Source: Saprospiraceae bacterium (GTDB taxonomy: Bacteria; Bacteroidota; Bacteroidia; Chitinophagales; Saprospiraceae). From it: a stretch of DNA of 64,000 nt. The notes beneath the pieces are model-generated. The model was given only the letters and a program-made list of their open reading frames with translations. It was not told the DNA's origin and did not search any database. The number at the start of each line of letters is the position of its first letter. The first letter of the stretch is position 1. Positions 26,022-35,794 of this stretch are shown here, one piece after another. The translations under genes and the position numbers were made by a program. The stretch lies in contig JAHDHQ010000017.1 in the NCBI GenBank assembly GCA_020631235.1, forward strand, positions 1-64,000, read 5' to 3'.

Positions 26022-27596
26022 CTATCGAATCAAAGTAATATCTCCCTTTATGGTGCGTAATCCATCCAGTACAGACAGCTTAGCATAATAACTATAAACG
26101 CCCGCGAGCAGCTCTTCTCCATTAAATGTACCATCCCAACCAGCATTGGGGTCATTAGGCTGAATGTCATTGGCAGAAAAAACCTGATTTCCCCATCGAT
26201 CAAAAATCGCAAACTCTTCAATTAAGAAAACAGCGGCGTTCCCTTGGATATAGAAAAATCCATTTTCATTGCCTTCATTGGGTGCAAAAACATTAGGCAC
26301 GAATATCCCCACTGAATTACTAGTATCGACTGTTAAGGAAATACTTGCTTCTTTTGTACAACCATTTTCATCGGTCACGACTACCGTATATGTTATGCTA
26401 GTACTTGCAGTGGCAATGGGATCGGGACAGTCTACACATGATAAACCATCTACTGGGCTCCACATAAAACCGGCTCCGACAGCATCAGTATCAGCCAACA
26501 AAGGCACTTCTTCGTTGAAGTCAACCATCTGATCATCGCCTAAACTTAAACTAAAATCATTAGCTGAGGTAATCACATAGTTTGTATCAAGGCTGCAGTT
26601 AAATGCATCACTCACAGTAATTGCATAAGTACCTGCAGTTAGCGAGGAAAACTCAGTCATTAAACCTACATCTTCGCCTTGGAAATTTACGTTTACAGGT
26701 GGGTTTTGGGTACCAGAAACATCAATACTAATAAATCCATTTTCATCTCCTGGACAATCAGGTACATTGCTTTCAAAAAGCACTTCTCCCAATTCAGCTA
26801 CTCCTACCTCCAAACTATCTATGGACGAACAACCATTGATGGTCGAACTCACATTAAAAAAGTACATTCCTGGTTCTAAAATCTCGGCATTGAGGAAGTT
26901 AGCCGCAATAACGTCACCTGCCTCATTGGTCCAAGAAATTTCAGCATTCGACTCAGCAATATCCATACTTCCTAAGACACTTCCTTGTTGGGGAGAGCAT
27001 GGTAAAATAAAATCTGCCCCAGCGTCAATCATCGGTGGGTTTAAATCACTGATTAGCTCCACACTATCTATACTTTCACAACCGTTTTCTGTATCTATGG
27101 CCGTCAGATAATAGGTGCCTTCTTGACTTACATTATCCAATAATGGATTCGTAGCTCCAGGAATAATTTGCCCATCATCATCTAACCATTGGAAAGTGAT
27201 GTTTGGAGAAGCGGCAGAAAAACTACCATCTATTTCCACACTTCCATTGAAGCAATTTATAGGAGATGGCTCTAAAATCGATATATTTGGTTCGTCAGTA
27301 TTTTCTAAAATAGTAATAGTCGTACTGTTTGTACAATCTAATACCTCATCGTAAGCTACAAGAATTAATTGACCTGGCTCTGTGACCTCAAATGATAATC
27401 CTGTGCCCGTATTTGATCCTAAAATCCAGCTATACACCACATTAGTTTGTGGATTTGTGCTAGCCATAATACTCTCTACAGAACAACTTAATACATTTGT
27501 ATCTGGGTCCAAAATAATTTCTGCATCTGGCAGGACGATGGGTGTTACAAATAAGGAAACAAAGGCAAAAACCAAACTACCAAATGAAAAATGCAT
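26022..27596 (-). CDS. Secreted Ig/PKD-like repeat protein with T9SS type B (CHU_C) sorting domain
   Basis: 524 residues with a signal peptide (MHFSFGSLVFAFVSLFVTPIVL). The central part (about 25-425) is a series of Cys-containing beta-sandwich repeats with phrases such as GTYYLTAIDTENGCESIDSV and GTYAITVSDAFNCSLDTNYV. The C-terminal ~95 residues (FVPNVFAPNEGNENGFFYI, FAIFDRWGNQVFSA, GWDGTFNGEELLAGVYSYY) are the gliding-motility-associated type B signal that directs secretion by the type IX system. Cell-surface or secreted; a structural or adhesive role is likely. Confidence 0.9.
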   Translation of the reverse strand: MHFSFGSLVFAFVSLFVTPIVLPDAEIILDPDTNVLSCSVESIMASTNPQTNVVYSWILGSNTGTGLSFEVTEPGQLILVAYDEVLDCTNSTTITILENTDEPNISILEPSPINCFNGSVEIDGSFSAASPNITFQWLDDDGQIIPGATNPLLDNVSQEGTYYLTAIDTENGCESIDSVELISDLNPPMIDAGADFILPCSPQQGSVLGSMDIAESNAEISWTNEAGDVIAANFLNAEILEPGMYFFNVSSTINGCSSIDSLEVGVAELGEVLFESNVPDCPGDENGFISIDVSGTQNPPVNVNFQGEDVGLMTEFSSLTAGTYAITVSDAFNCSLDTNYVITSANDFSLSLGDDQMVDFNEEVPLLADTDAVGAGFMWSPVDGLSCVDCPDPIATASTSITYTVVVTDENGCTKEASISLTVDTSNSVGIFVPNVFAPNEGNENGFFYIQGNAAVFLIEEFAIFDRWGNQVFSANDIQPNDPNAGWDGTFNGEELLAGVYSYYAKLSVLDGLRTIKGDITLIR

Positions 27597-27610
27597 AGGC
27601 TAAAACTCGA

Positions 27611-28867
27611 CTATTTAATTTTAAACGCTTTCTTAATTTTGGAAACCATATCCAGCTTTTCCCAGGTAAATGTTTCTACATTTATCTTTTTCTTTTTACC
27701 AGAACCATCCACAAATTCTAATTGCTTTTTCTCTGGCACACGACCCATATGTCCATAAGCCGCAGAGTCTGAATAAATTGGTTTTCTCAATTTTAAACGC
27801 TGTTCGATAGCATAAGGTCGCATATCAAACAACTTGACAATTTGCTTCGCAATTTGTCCATCATTCATCTTAACATTGGAAGAACCAAAAGTGTTTACAT
27901 ATATATTTGTAGGCTTTGCTACACCAATTGCATAAGAGACCTGTACTAATATTTCATCACATACACCAGCAGCAACCATATTTTTAGCAATATGCCTAGT
28001 TGCATACGCAGCAGATCGATCCACTTTGCTAGGGTCTTTACCAGAAAAAGCTCCCCCTCCATGTGCTCCTTTACCACCGTAAGTATCCACTATGATTTTT
28101 CTACCCGTTAAACCAGTATCCCCATGGGGTCCACCAATTACGAATTTCCCTGTTGGGTTAATGTGGTACTTAATTTTATCAGTAAACAGCTTTTTTAATG
28201 ACGGTTTTATTTGTCTTTTCAGTTTCGGAATGATAATATCTACAACATCTTTCTTAATCTTAGTCAACATTTTCTTCTCCGAATCAAAATCGTCATGCTG
28301 AGTAGAAACTACGATGCTATCAATTCGGATAGGTTTATTATTATCATCATATTCTATAGTAACTTGAGATTTCGAATCAGGCCTCAAGTACTTCATTTGC
28401 TTTCCTTTCTTTCTTACATCTGCTAAAATCGTCAATAATCTATGCGATAAGTCCAATGCTAAAGGCATATAGTTTTCTGTCTCATTCGTCGCATAACCAA
28501 ACATCATTCCTTGGTCTCCCGCTCCCTGATCTTCTTTTTTAGCTCTTTCTACTCCTTGATTAATGTCCGAAGATTGTTCGTGGATGCTAGAAAAGATTCC
28601 ACAACTATTACCATCAAACATGTAGTCACTTTTATTATAACCGATTCGGTTAATCACATCTCTGGCTATTTGCTGAACATCTAAATACGTTTTTGACTTA
28701 ACCTCTCCAGCTAAAATGACTTGTCCAGTGGTAACCAATGTTTCACATGCAATTTTGGAGCTTGGGTCAAAGGCTAAAAAGTGATCAACCAGCGCATCAG
28801 AAATTTGATCAGCTACTTTATCCGGATGTCCTTCAGATACTGATTCAGAAGTAAACAAATAAGGCAT
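27611..28867 (-). CDS. metK: S-adenosylmethionine synthetase
   Basis: 418 residues, full length. Conserved features include the N-terminal [38 protein letters not shown] at about 115-130, and the signature [19 protein letters not shown] near 270-290. It makes S-adenosylmethionine from methionine and ATP. The upstream 79 bp are too short for a SAM riboswitch and show an ordinary promoter instead. Confidence 0.97.
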   Translation of the reverse strand: MPYLFTSESVSEGHPDKVADQISDALVDHFLAFDPSSKIACETLVTTGQVILAGEVKSKTYLDVQQIARDVINRIGYNKSDYMFDGNSCGIFSSIHEQSSDINQGVERAKKEDQGAGDQGMMFGYATNETENYMPLALDLSHRLLTILADVRKKGKQMKYLRPDSKSQVTIEYDDNNKPIRIDSIVVSTQHDDFDSEKKMLTKIKKDVVDIIIPKLKRQIKPSLKKLFTDKIKYHINPTGKFVIGGPHGDTGLTGRKIIVDTYGGKGAHGGGAFSGKDPSKVDRSAAYATRHIAKNMVAAGVCDEILVQVSYAIGVAKPTNIYVNTFGSSNVKMNDGQIAKQIVKLFDMRPYAIEQRLKLRKPIYSDSAAYGHMGRVPEKKQLEFVDGSGKKKKINVETFTWEKLDMVSKIKKAFKIK

Positions 28868-28892
28868 AAATTATATTTTTTAAAATTTGCTG

Positions 28893-28920
28893 CAAATATA
28901 GCTTTAATTCGAAAATCAAA
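28893..28920 (-). promoter_or_regulatory. Putative housekeeping promoter of metK
   Basis: On the minus strand TTTG (28920-28917), 16 nt, TATATTTG (28900-28893), matching the Bacteroidota TTTG/TAnnTTTG form with a slightly short spacer. It lies 26 bases before the start codon. Confidence 0.5.
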
Positions 28921-28946
28921 GCAGCTTATTTTGTCCTGCTTTTTTT

Positions 28947-30467
28947 CTATATCAACACTAATTTTTTTGTTACAGATTTTCCATCAGAAAATTTGATATA
29001 GACATAATAAACGCCTGTAGTTTTTCGCACCATGTGTAGTCTTTTATTGTCCAATGTCGTTTCCATTTTTTGGCCTTGGAGATTATATATTTCTACTTGC
29101 TCGATCGAAAGATTTTCCGGATGATTAATATCTACAAACGAGGTGTTAGATGGATTAGGGACCAATGTTATTTCTTCTGATTGTAAGTTTTCTTCCGTGG
29201 AAACAAAATCTCCAGTAAGAAACGCATCAATCGACGAAAAATCATTGCAAAAGTCAAATTCATTGAATGCTTTAACTCGCCAGTAATACTTATAATTTTG
29301 ATCTAAATCAAATAAGGTCACTTGGGGCTCATTTACAATGGTGTCAAATAAAACTGCTGTAACGGTAGGCTCGAAACCTAGTTGTATAAGGTATCCAGTT
29401 GCATTTTCTACTGGCTCCCACCCTAATTCAGCTCCTGAGTAGGCCACTGTTTCTTCATTAATTGGATATTGTAAACTTGTCACTGCTTCTACAGGACCTA
29501 ACACTTCCAATCCTGGGTCCAAATAATCCGCTTTTTCAGTCAAGATATTAGCACGCATAGCGGCTATTTGTTCAGGAGTAAAGCTATTCGAACAATTATC
29601 AAAAGCATAGGTCATAAAATTGGCTCCTTGCGAATAAAATTTTTCTCCATTTGGATCTGTTTGCTCAATTTCACTTAATCCATCTTCTCCACACGGCCAT
29701 CTTTGAGCTAGATAATCTGGAGGAGTATCACAAAATCCGTCAGCAGCATATTGACAATTAGAACCATCCATTTTTTCTACAAAAGCAGTATCGATTATAA
29801 GAGTGTCCAATATCAAAGTATCCTTAAAAAAAGTATAATTATATAGTACTGTTTCTGGTGCTGGTTCATTAAAATCATGAAAAACACTTCCATCATGGCT
29901 TACGCCACCTTCCCAGCCCAAAAAAGGATGTTGGATCGACAAAGCATGCCCTACCTCATGGGCCCAAGTGTGATCTGCAGGATTAGCGCAAGCTTTACCT
30001 AAAGCTACACCAGCATAAGGAAGGTTGTAACCGCAATTGCCCGCTGGATTTTTAACTATATAATTATTTAAAGTATTTGGAACATTATTATCAAACATCA
30101 TATTGGCACCTTGTATTACCGTTTCGTGATCAAAATAAGCGGTATTGTACAAAAACTTAATTGGGGAGTGTAAGTAAAAATAAATATCAGTTCCTTCAAA
30201 ATCCATTTGTAGTCTACATAAAGCATCCATGGTACTTGTCTCTGAAAATGCGCCCAATCCAGTGTCATCTGCCACAGAAAAAACGGTCAATGGAAAATAT
30301 AATGGGTCTCCAGAGCGAGTGTCAAAATTTGATGGATTTTCTTGATACTTTTTTAGCCAGAGTGATTTTCCAGGTGGTGTCCCGCATGGATTTAGTGTTT
30401 GTTGACACCAACCATTTGTGCAGACAAAACATAGGAAACTAATAATTATCAAGTATAATCTGTTCAT
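28947..30467 (-). CDS. Secreted metalloprotease (pappalysin-like) with T9SS type A sorting domain
   Basis: 506 residues with a signal peptide (LIIISFLCFVCTNGWCQQ). The zinc site is HEVGHALSIQHPF at about 170-182 (HExxH plus third His). The Gly usual in the metzincin HExxHxxGxxH is Ser here, otherwise the context (NFMTYAFDNCSNSFTPEQIAAMRANI, with the Met-turn) fits pappalysin-type M43 proteases. A fibronectin III-like domain (about 330-415) is followed by the C-terminal type A sorting signal (LVPNPSNTSFVDI, EIYNLQGQKM, YYVYIKFSDGKSVTKKLV). Exported and probably cell-surface. Confidence 0.88.
   Translation of the reverse strand: MNRLYLIIISFLCFVCTNGWCQQTLNPCGTPPGKSLWLKKYQENPSNFDTRSGDPLYFPLTVFSVADDTGLGAFSETSTMDALCRLQMDFEGTDIYFYLHSPIKFLYNTAYFDHETVIQGANMMFDNNVPNTLNNYIVKNPAGNCGYNLPYAGVALGKACANPADHTWAHEVGHALSIQHPFLGWEGGVSHDGSVFHDFNEPAPETVLYNYTFFKDTLILDTLIIDTAFVEKMDGSNCQYAADGFCDTPPDYLAQRWPCGEDGLSEIEQTDPNGEKFYSQGANFMTYAFDNCSNSFTPEQIAAMRANILTEKADYLDPGLEVLGPVEAVTSLQYPINEETVAYSGAELGWEPVENATGYLIQLGFEPTVTAVLFDTIVNEPQVTLFDLDQNYKYYWRVKAFNEFDFCNDFSSIDAFLTGDFVSTEENLQSEEITLVPNPSNTSFVDINHPENLSIEQVEIYNLQGQKMETTLDNKRLHMVRKTTGVYYVYIKFSDGKSVTKKLVLI
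29049..29059 (-). repeat. Interspersed 11-mer CGACATTGGAC, copy 3
   Basis: Exact copy on the coding strand of the metalloprotease gene (Thr-Leu-Asp frame), followed by AATAAAAG. Confidence 0.7.
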
Positions 30468-30657
30468 ATCATTGTATTAAGAGGACGAAAATTAATGAAT
30501 GCGAGGAACTTCACAGCATTTTCGTTAGCTTTAGTCGTATGATTTGGATATCTAGAGACAAGTATTAACGAACTTTTAAAACTTAATACCGCGAATTCTC
30601 CTTAGATTAGCCATGAATCCACCTTTTTATGATCTTTTATAAATAAAATCTATTCCT

Positions 30658-31350
30658 ATGAAAAATTATGCATTTTTGACTCTCTTCATAATATGTTCTC
30701 AATGTCTCCTTGCGCAAACAAGCACGAGAAATATTGGCAATTATACAGAACTTAAAGTTAGCGGTAGCATAAGTGTAGAATTGGTTAAACAGTCTGCTCC
30801 AGAAGCTAAGATTACAATGATTAAAGGAGATGATAATCAGTTAGTAACTGAACTAGAGGGTTCGAAACTTAAGATATATTTCAAAAAAGGGAAGATGGGA
30901 AATTGGGACACTGGAGAAAAAGCAAAAATAACCTTAGGCTTTAATCAATTGAATGCAATTAAAACTGCGGCAGGAAGTGTGGTTAAGGGTATTGACAAAG
31001 TATCTACCAGTTCGATGATCGTAGATGCGAGCTCAGGATCGATAATAAATGTATGTATTGATGCAAAAGAATGTAAAGCGGATGCTTCATCTGGTGCATC
31101 ACTCAGTCTGGAAGGTGTAACAACTCAACTAAAAGTTGATGCGAGCTCAGGAGCAGTTATTAATGCTCAAGATTTAACCGCGCAGAATGTTGATGCCGGT
31201 GCATCTTCAGGAGCAGCTATTAAAGTACATGCCCGAGAAAGTATTTCAGCTAATGCAAGTTCAGGTGGCGCCATCCGATATAAAGGTGAGCCAGTACAAA
31301 AAGACATAGATGCTGGGAATTGGTCTGGCGGAAGTATTTCCAAAATATAA
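30658..31350 (+). CDS. DUF2807 (GIN domain) exported protein
   Basis: 230 residues with a signal peptide (ending LLAQ). The mature part is a right-handed beta-helix of the DUF2807 head-GIN-domain type with serial DASSGA turns (for example VDASSGSIINV, ADASSGASLSLEGV, ANASSGGAIRYKG). The family is abundant in Bacteroidota; proposed adhesin-like role is unproven. It ends 18 bases before the next start. Confidence 0.88.
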   Translation: MKNYAFLTLFIICSQCLLAQTSTRNIGNYTELKVSGSISVELVKQSAPEAKITMIKGDDNQLVTELEGSKLKIYFKKGKMGNWDTGEKAKITLGFNQLNAIKTAAGSVVKGIDKVSTSSMIVDASSGSIINVCIDAKECKADASSGASLSLEGVTTQLKVDASSGAVINAQDLTAQNVDAGASSGAAIKVHARESISANASSGGAIRYKGEPVQKDIDAGNWSGGSISKI

Positions 31351-31367
31351 GTAATAAAAAAAACTTT

Positions 31368-31997
31368 TTGAGTCGTCTACAATTAGCACTGCTTGCCACA
31401 CTCTTGGTTTTTGGTTTCAGTAGCTGTATTTCCATTTCTTCATTGGAAACTGCTAGGGTGGTTGAACCTAAAAAATTTGGAGTTGGTATAGGTACAGGAC
31501 TGCCTAATTACTCTTATAAGGATGACGAAAGAGAAACCAAAGTTGTTTCCGTGGTGTCAGAAATCTCATGGCGGTATGGACTTGTTGATCAATTGGACTT
31601 AGGCTTAAACTTGAAAGTTGTAGGTCTTTTAGGGATGGATCTTAAATATCAATTTTTGGGTGATGCAACTTCTTTGTTTGCAGCAGCTGCAGGCTTTGAA
31701 GCAGGTTATTTTTTTATTCCAACCATAGATTATAATGATGCAAATACCTTTGAAACGGCCATCCCCCTTTTCTTTTCGTATCACCCTACAGAAAATTTTG
31801 CAGTATATATAAACCCTAAATACATATATAGAAAATATGGATCTATAGAATCCACAAGTTTTATTGGAGGAGTTGGGGGTTTGCGGATAGGCAAAAGCAA
31901 GGCCGGTTTTATAGAATATGCTTATTTATGGAATGGCAGCAGCAATTGGTCTAATCAGAGACAAATAAATATTGGCTTTGCTAGGGATATCCGATAA
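31368..31997 (+). CDS. Hypothetical lipoprotein, outer-membrane-like
   Basis: 209 residues from a TTG at 31368, which begins a lipoprotein signal (LLVFGFSSC, Cys20); an earlier in-frame ATG overlaps the previous gene and gives no signal peptide. The remainder shows alternating amphipathic strands (FGVGIGTGLPNYSYKDD, LDLGLNLKVVGLLGMDLKYQFLG, GLRIGKSKAGFIEYAYLWNGSSNW). Family unclear. Follows the DUF2807 gene closely and ends at a hairpin terminator. Confidence 0.6.
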   Translation: MSRLQLALLATLLVFGFSSCISISSLETARVVEPKKFGVGIGTGLPNYSYKDDERETKVVSVVSEISWRYGLVDQLDLGLNLKVVGLLGMDLKYQFLGDATSLFAAAAGFEAGYFFIPTIDYNDANTFETAIPLFFSYHPTENFAVYINPKYIYRKYGSIESTSFIGGVGGLRIGKSKAGFIEYAYLWNGSSNWSNQRQINIGFARDIR

Positions 31998-32020
31998 ATG
32001 ACTCTTGTTTTCTTTCCGTA

Positions 32021-32047
32021 AAAACACAAAACACATTTTTGTGTTTT
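32021..32047 (+). terminator. AT-rich hairpin terminator
   Basis: AAAACACAAAA (32021-32031) pairs perfectly with TTTTGTGTTTT (32037-32047) around a 5-nt loop, 24 bases after the lipoprotein stop. It separates this gene from the seven-gene envelope operon. Confidence 0.65.
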
Positions 32048-32141
32048 CATTAACATGTTAATTTGCCGCTTTTCTCTTAAGTTTTATTAATTTACGAGCA
32101 GTTTTTAATTAGACTTTGCTGACAATAAAAATCATTAACCT

Positions 32142-32618
32142 ATGAAAAACTGCATTTTGGTTCTGCTTACATTTTTCCTCTTTTCCAATGGTTTGCAAGC
32201 CATCAATCCAGAGAATTCTTTCACTCCAAGTGAACGATTAATCCTAGGCTCACAGCAAATCGACACTGAACTAGAAGCCTTAAGTTTATTGGAAAAAGCT
32301 ATTATAGAACAAAATCATAGTTACACCAGCTTACAAGAAACACATGGAGACCTTACAAATACTATAAATTTAAGTCCTGTCGCTCAGCCAGGAATCTTTA
32401 GTGGCCACCCAGATACTCCTTTAGGTATTCCTGGCTTTTGGTGGGGGTTTTGCATTGGCTTTTGGGGTATTCTTATTATTTACCTATCCATGGATGAAGG
32501 GGAAGCCAGAAAAGAACAAATAATGAATGCACTGTATGGTGCCCTAAGTATAGTAGTTTTAAGCGGATGTATTACACTACTTTACTTCATTGGAATATTC
32601 GCCTTAACCGGAGGATAA
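32142..32618 (+). CDS. Small membrane protein, paralogue A of a tandem pair
   Basis: 158 residues with a signal peptide (MKNCILVLLTFFLFSNGLQA). A helical region (SQQIDTELEALSLLEKAIIEQN) is followed by the distinctive SGHPDTPLGIPGFWWGFCIGFWGILIIYLSMDEGEARKEQ segment and two membrane helices near 102-118 and 135-155. The Gly-Ile-Pro-Gly-Phe-Trp-Trp-Gly motif and the MDEGE-x-RKEQ turn recur in the next gene. Function unknown. It opens an operon ending with a DUF3108 protein. Confidence 0.75.
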   Translation: MKNCILVLLTFFLFSNGLQAINPENSFTPSERLILGSQQIDTELEALSLLEKAIIEQNHSYTSLQETHGDLTNTINLSPVAQPGIFSGHPDTPLGIPGFWWGFCIGFWGILIIYLSMDEGEARKEQIMNALYGALSIVVLSGCITLLYFIGIFALTGG

Positions 32619-32662
32619 GTATCAAAAAGTAATCAATTAATTAATTCACTAATAAAAGATTT

Positions 32663-33127
32663 ATGAAAAATTCTTTATTGACATTTGTACTAATGGTCTT
32701 TTGCAGTGTTTCCTTACTAGCTATAAATCCAGCTACCAGTGGATCAACACTAAAAGATCGTCTAAATGCAGGTTCAGATCAAATAGATACTGAATTAAGC
32801 GAACTTGCCACAATGAATGAAGCCATCATTGCGCAAGATTTAAATTTTGAAGCTTTAAATGAAGCTTTTCCAAGTATGGTAGAAGAGGTAAATCTAAGTC
32901 CTGCTGCAGCACCTGGCATATTTTCAGGTCACCCAGATGTTCCTGTTGGAATTCCTGGTTTTTGGTGGGGATTTTGTTTAGGTCTTATAGGTACTTTAAT
33001 TGTATTCCTAGTAATGGATGAAGGTGAAGGAAGAAAAGAGCAAGTGAGAAATTCCATTTATGGCTGTTTAATCTGGTCTGCTTTATGGGTAACTCTTTCT
33101 TTCCTAGGAGCTCTAGGAGGAGGATAA
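32663..33127 (+). CDS. Small membrane protein, paralogue B of a tandem pair
   Basis: 154 residues with the same layout as the previous gene: signal peptide, a SDQIDTELSELATMNEAIIAQ helix, SGHPDVPVGIPGFWWGFCLGLIGTLIVFLVMDEGEGRKEQ and two membrane segments. The shared residues show a tandem duplication followed by moderate divergence, with the juxtamembrane motif best conserved. Function unknown. Confidence 0.75.
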   Translation: MKNSLLTFVLMVFCSVSLLAINPATSGSTLKDRLNAGSDQIDTELSELATMNEAIIAQDLNFEALNEAFPSMVEEVNLSPAAAPGIFSGHPDVPVGIPGFWWGFCLGLIGTLIVFLVMDEGEGRKEQVRNSIYGCLIWSALWVTLSFLGALGGG

Positions 33128-33142
33128 TTTAAACCAGTATAA

Positions 33143-33787
33143 TTGAAAAAATTATTACTAATACATATTTTCTGTTTTGTAACCTGTTCCTTTTGCTTCG
33201 GGCAAAAGTATAACAGGTTACAAGCAGATTTTTCGATCCTCGAAAAGAATACTTTAAAAGATAGTTCTTATATAGTCATTGGAAAGATAGACTACGATTT
33301 ATTTACAGATATATCTAAATACCAAATAACTTTCCCTCAAAAAACAACATGGATTTTCCAAGATTCTACCATTACCACATATGATAGTTTAATGGTTATT
33401 CAAAGAATTGATACAATAGGGGCCAAATTCAATGAATTCACAATTTTTCGAAATATCCTAATGGATAAAATGAATGACTTTGGTTTAGTTGAAGCAGGCT
33501 TTAGCATTGATCAAATTGAAAAAGTAGAAGAATCTACCATCTATCAATGGAAACCACCAGATGGACAATTTGAATTTATCAATTACATTGTAACTGAGCA
33601 ACAAGATGAAAAGTTAAAAGGTTTGATCATTGTGGACCAGGATGATAAATCTATTAACAAAACCTACTATGAAGACTATATCAATATCCAAGAACTATCG
33701 ATTCCTCAGCAAATAAAACTCCATTTTATTGCAGATCAAGAAGAAATATTCAAAGTCATTAACTTCAGAGATGTACAAATTTTTTAA
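33143..33787 (+). CDS. Exported protein, possibly LolA-fold
   Basis: 214 residues from a TTG at 33143 (16 bases after the previous stop), with a signal peptide (FCFVTCSFCFGQ). The mature sequence alternates strands (QADFSILEKNTLKD...GKIDYDLFTDISKYQITFPQKTTWIFQDSTITTYDS) in the way of LolA/LolB-like outer-membrane lipoprotein carrier folds. This is suggestive only. It is followed by an overlapping YidD-domain gene. Confidence 0.55.
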   Translation: MKKLLLIHIFCFVTCSFCFGQKYNRLQADFSILEKNTLKDSSYIVIGKIDYDLFTDISKYQITFPQKTTWIFQDSTITTYDSLMVIQRIDTIGAKFNEFTIFRNILMDKMNDFGLVEAGFSIDQIEKVEESTIYQWKPPDGQFEFINYIVTEQQDEKLKGLIIVDQDDKSINKTYYEDYINIQELSIPQQIKLHFIADQEEIFKVINFRDVQIF

Positions 33788-34172
33788 AATCGGTTTTTTC
33801 TTTTTCTTTCTATTTGCATTAGATGTTCAAGCGCAATCTACGGAAGACTTTAAATTCTTTGAGCAGTCTATAAAAGGACAGAAAACTGTTCAAGCCATCC
33901 ATGTAAAAAGTATTGAAAAAGATAAAAACGAAATTCAAAGAAGTGGATATTTAGCTCTTCATGTTTACAAAAAATATATTACCACTCAAGATGGTAACTA
34001 TTGTAATTTTATACCTTCATGTTCTAGTTTTTGTGCTCATGCTTTACATAAACACGGAGCCATAAAAGGAGCTATCATGACCTTTGATAGATTGGCTAGA
34101 TGTCATGGATTTTCTGCACATAAGTATGAGAAGAATTTAAAATATCGAAAATTAATAGATGAGGTTAAGTAG
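33771..34172 (+). CDS. Exported YidD-domain protein
   Basis: 133 residues from the ATG at 33771, which starts a signal peptide (FFFFFLFALDVQAQ); the frame is open upstream but would overlap the previous gene further. Residues about 65-125 match YidD: YKKYITTQDGNYCNFIPSCSSFCAHALHKHGAIKGAIMTFDRLARCHGF, with its conserved Cys pair, KHG and RLxRCHxF. Classical YidD is a short cytoplasmic-side amphipathic protein aiding YidC insertion; the presence of a signal peptide here is unusual. Overlaps both neighbours. Confidence 0.82.
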   Translation: MYKFFKIGFFFFFLFALDVQAQSTEDFKFFEQSIKGQKTVQAIHVKSIEKDKNEIQRSGYLALHVYKKYITTQDGNYCNFIPSCSSFCAHALHKHGAIKGAIMTFDRLARCHGFSAHKYEKNLKYRKLIDEVK

Positions 34173-34974
34173 GTCGTTCTTCTTCATACTAACTACCATT
34201 TTATTGGGCCAGACAGGGCTCTTTGCACAGGAAAACACAGCCAGTGAAACACACAACGAAGCCTTTGCTAATTTTTTATACAATGCAGAATTATACCATT
34301 ATGCTTCAGAAGAGTACGAAAAACTACTCTATTTAACGCCTAACAACTTAGACTACCTTAAAAAACTTATAGATTGTTACAAAAGAAGTGATCAAAGTCA
34401 TTTAATTGAAACAAGGCTCTCTTTCATAGATATTAATGATAAAACATTGCTTTTAAAATATTATGATCTATTATTAAAAGAAGAAAAAACAACTGCGCTT
34501 TATAACAGCATTGAACAAAAAAATAAGCTTCTCAATGAAGATGAAATAAATGCACTTAATTTCAAAATGTCCTTGGTAGACATGAATTGGGAACAAGCTA
34601 AAAAACATTATTCACCTTCTAAATTTTCGGCTTACTCTAAACTAATGAATGAACTGGACGAAAAACCGTTTAAAAGTCCAGTAACTGCTTCGATACTTTC
34701 AGGTATAATTCCGGGATTGGGAAGAATTTACGCCAAGGACTATTGGGATGGTGTGCTCAGTTCAGTTTTTGTGTTTAGTGCTGGTTTTCAGTCTTATCGG
34801 AGGTTCAATAAGAGTGGAATCTCATCTGTAGGAGGATGGATTTATGGTGGTGTAGCTTTAGGCTTTTATGTGAGTAATATTTATGGTAGTTATCAATCTG
34901 CAAAATATTATAATAGTACAATAAATGAAAAAATCCGTAAAGAAGCTATGCTTCTTATGTCTGCTGATTTGTAA
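34159..34974 (+). CDS. Exported TPR-like protein with C-terminal membrane module
   Basis: 271 residues with a signal peptide (ending LFAQ). The first 150 residues are helical-repeat-like (NAELYHYASEEYEKLLYLTPNNLDYLKKLIDCYKR). The C-terminal part contains SPVTASILSGIIPGLGRIYAKDYWDGVLSS and two to three hydrophobic helices. The P-G-L-G-x-x-Y-A-x-D-Y-x-D motif is that of DUF5683/TM2-like membrane domains, and is shared with the next gene. Overlaps the YidD gene by 14 bases. Confidence 0.7.
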   Translation: MRLSRSFFFILTTILLGQTGLFAQENTASETHNEAFANFLYNAELYHYASEEYEKLLYLTPNNLDYLKKLIDCYKRSDQSHLIETRLSFIDINDKTLLLKYYDLLLKEEKTTALYNSIEQKNKLLNEDEINALNFKMSLVDMNWEQAKKHYSPSKFSAYSKLMNELDEKPFKSPVTASILSGIIPGLGRIYAKDYWDGVLSSVFVFSAGFQSYRRFNKSGISSVGGWIYGGVALGFYVSNIYGSYQSAKYYNSTINEKIRKEAMLLMSADL

Positions 34975-35794
34975 TACTATCTGCGTTGGCTTTAGTCAAG
35001 ATCGTTCTTCAGAATTGATTAAACTAGCGGAACATTTTATGTCCATCGATCATCACCGGGCAGCTAATAAAATGTTTCTAAAAGCCTATTTTCTAGATCG
35101 TACTAACGATCATACAGAATTACCCTTACAAATTTCAGAATCTTTCTATCTGTTAAACGATTTCGAAAATGCAAGTAAATACATAAACACTTATATCCGT
35201 CAATCGTCTATTCCATTACACAAACAAATGGATGCTAAATACTTTAAACTTAGAATGCTTTATGAGCAAAAAAGATACAAAGAAACATTAGCAAGTCTAT
35301 TCCAATTTAAACAAGACCAAATAGATTATGACCGAGATAAATATCACTACTATTTAGCACTGAGCTACTCACTAGACAATAACTATAAGAATAGTCAAGA
35401 AGCAATCGAACAGCTATCCTATTACCATCTTCTACCAAAAGAAGAAATCAACTACATTTTTAAAAGACTCATAAAGAATGACCAAAGGTGGAATTACAAA
35501 TACACCCTACTTTCGATGTTTGTGCCAGGCCTAGGTCAGTTTGCTTATGGTGATTATGCAGATGCCTTAAACTCTTTCATCATAAATGCTGGTTTCGCTA
35601 CATTATTTATTTATATCCAACAAACACTTTCTTTAACTGATGCGGTCTTAAGTGTAGCGCCTTGGTTTGGTAGATATTATGTCGGTGGATTAAACAATAC
35701 AAGCATAGGCAGCAAAAAACACCAGAATACTATTACTGACAAATACATTGTCCAATTAATCCAAGTATTAAGCAAGTACAAGCCACTTCAATGA
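34925..35794 (+). CDS. Exported TPR-like protein with C-terminal membrane module, paralogue
   Basis: 289 residues with a signal peptide (CLLICNTICVGFSQ). Helical repeats (ENASKYINTYIRQS, YKETLASLFQFKQD) are followed by SMFVPGLGQFAYGDYADALNSFIINAGF and further hydrophobic segments. The PGLGQFAYGDYADA motif parallels PGLGRIYAKDYWDG in the preceding gene, so the two are diverged paralogues. The start lies 50 bases inside the preceding gene, an unusually long overlap. Confidence 0.7.
   Translation: MKKSVKKLCFLCLLICNTICVGFSQDRSSELIKLAEHFMSIDHHRAANKMFLKAYFLDRTNDHTELPLQISESFYLLNDFENASKYINTYIRQSSIPLHKQMDAKYFKLRMLYEQKRYKETLASLFQFKQDQIDYDRDKYHYYLALSYSLDNNYKNSQEAIEQLSYYHLLPKEEINYIFKRLIKNDQRWNYKYTLLSMFVPGLGQFAYGDYADALNSFIINAGFATLFIYIQQTLSLTDAVLSVAPWFGRYYVGGLNNTSIGSKKHQNTITDKYIVQLIQVLSKYKPLQ

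Noticed and set aside
28868-28946. SAM riboswitch upstream of metK
   Set aside because: The gap is 79 bp and shows an ordinary promoter; no SAM aptamer-like pairing was found.
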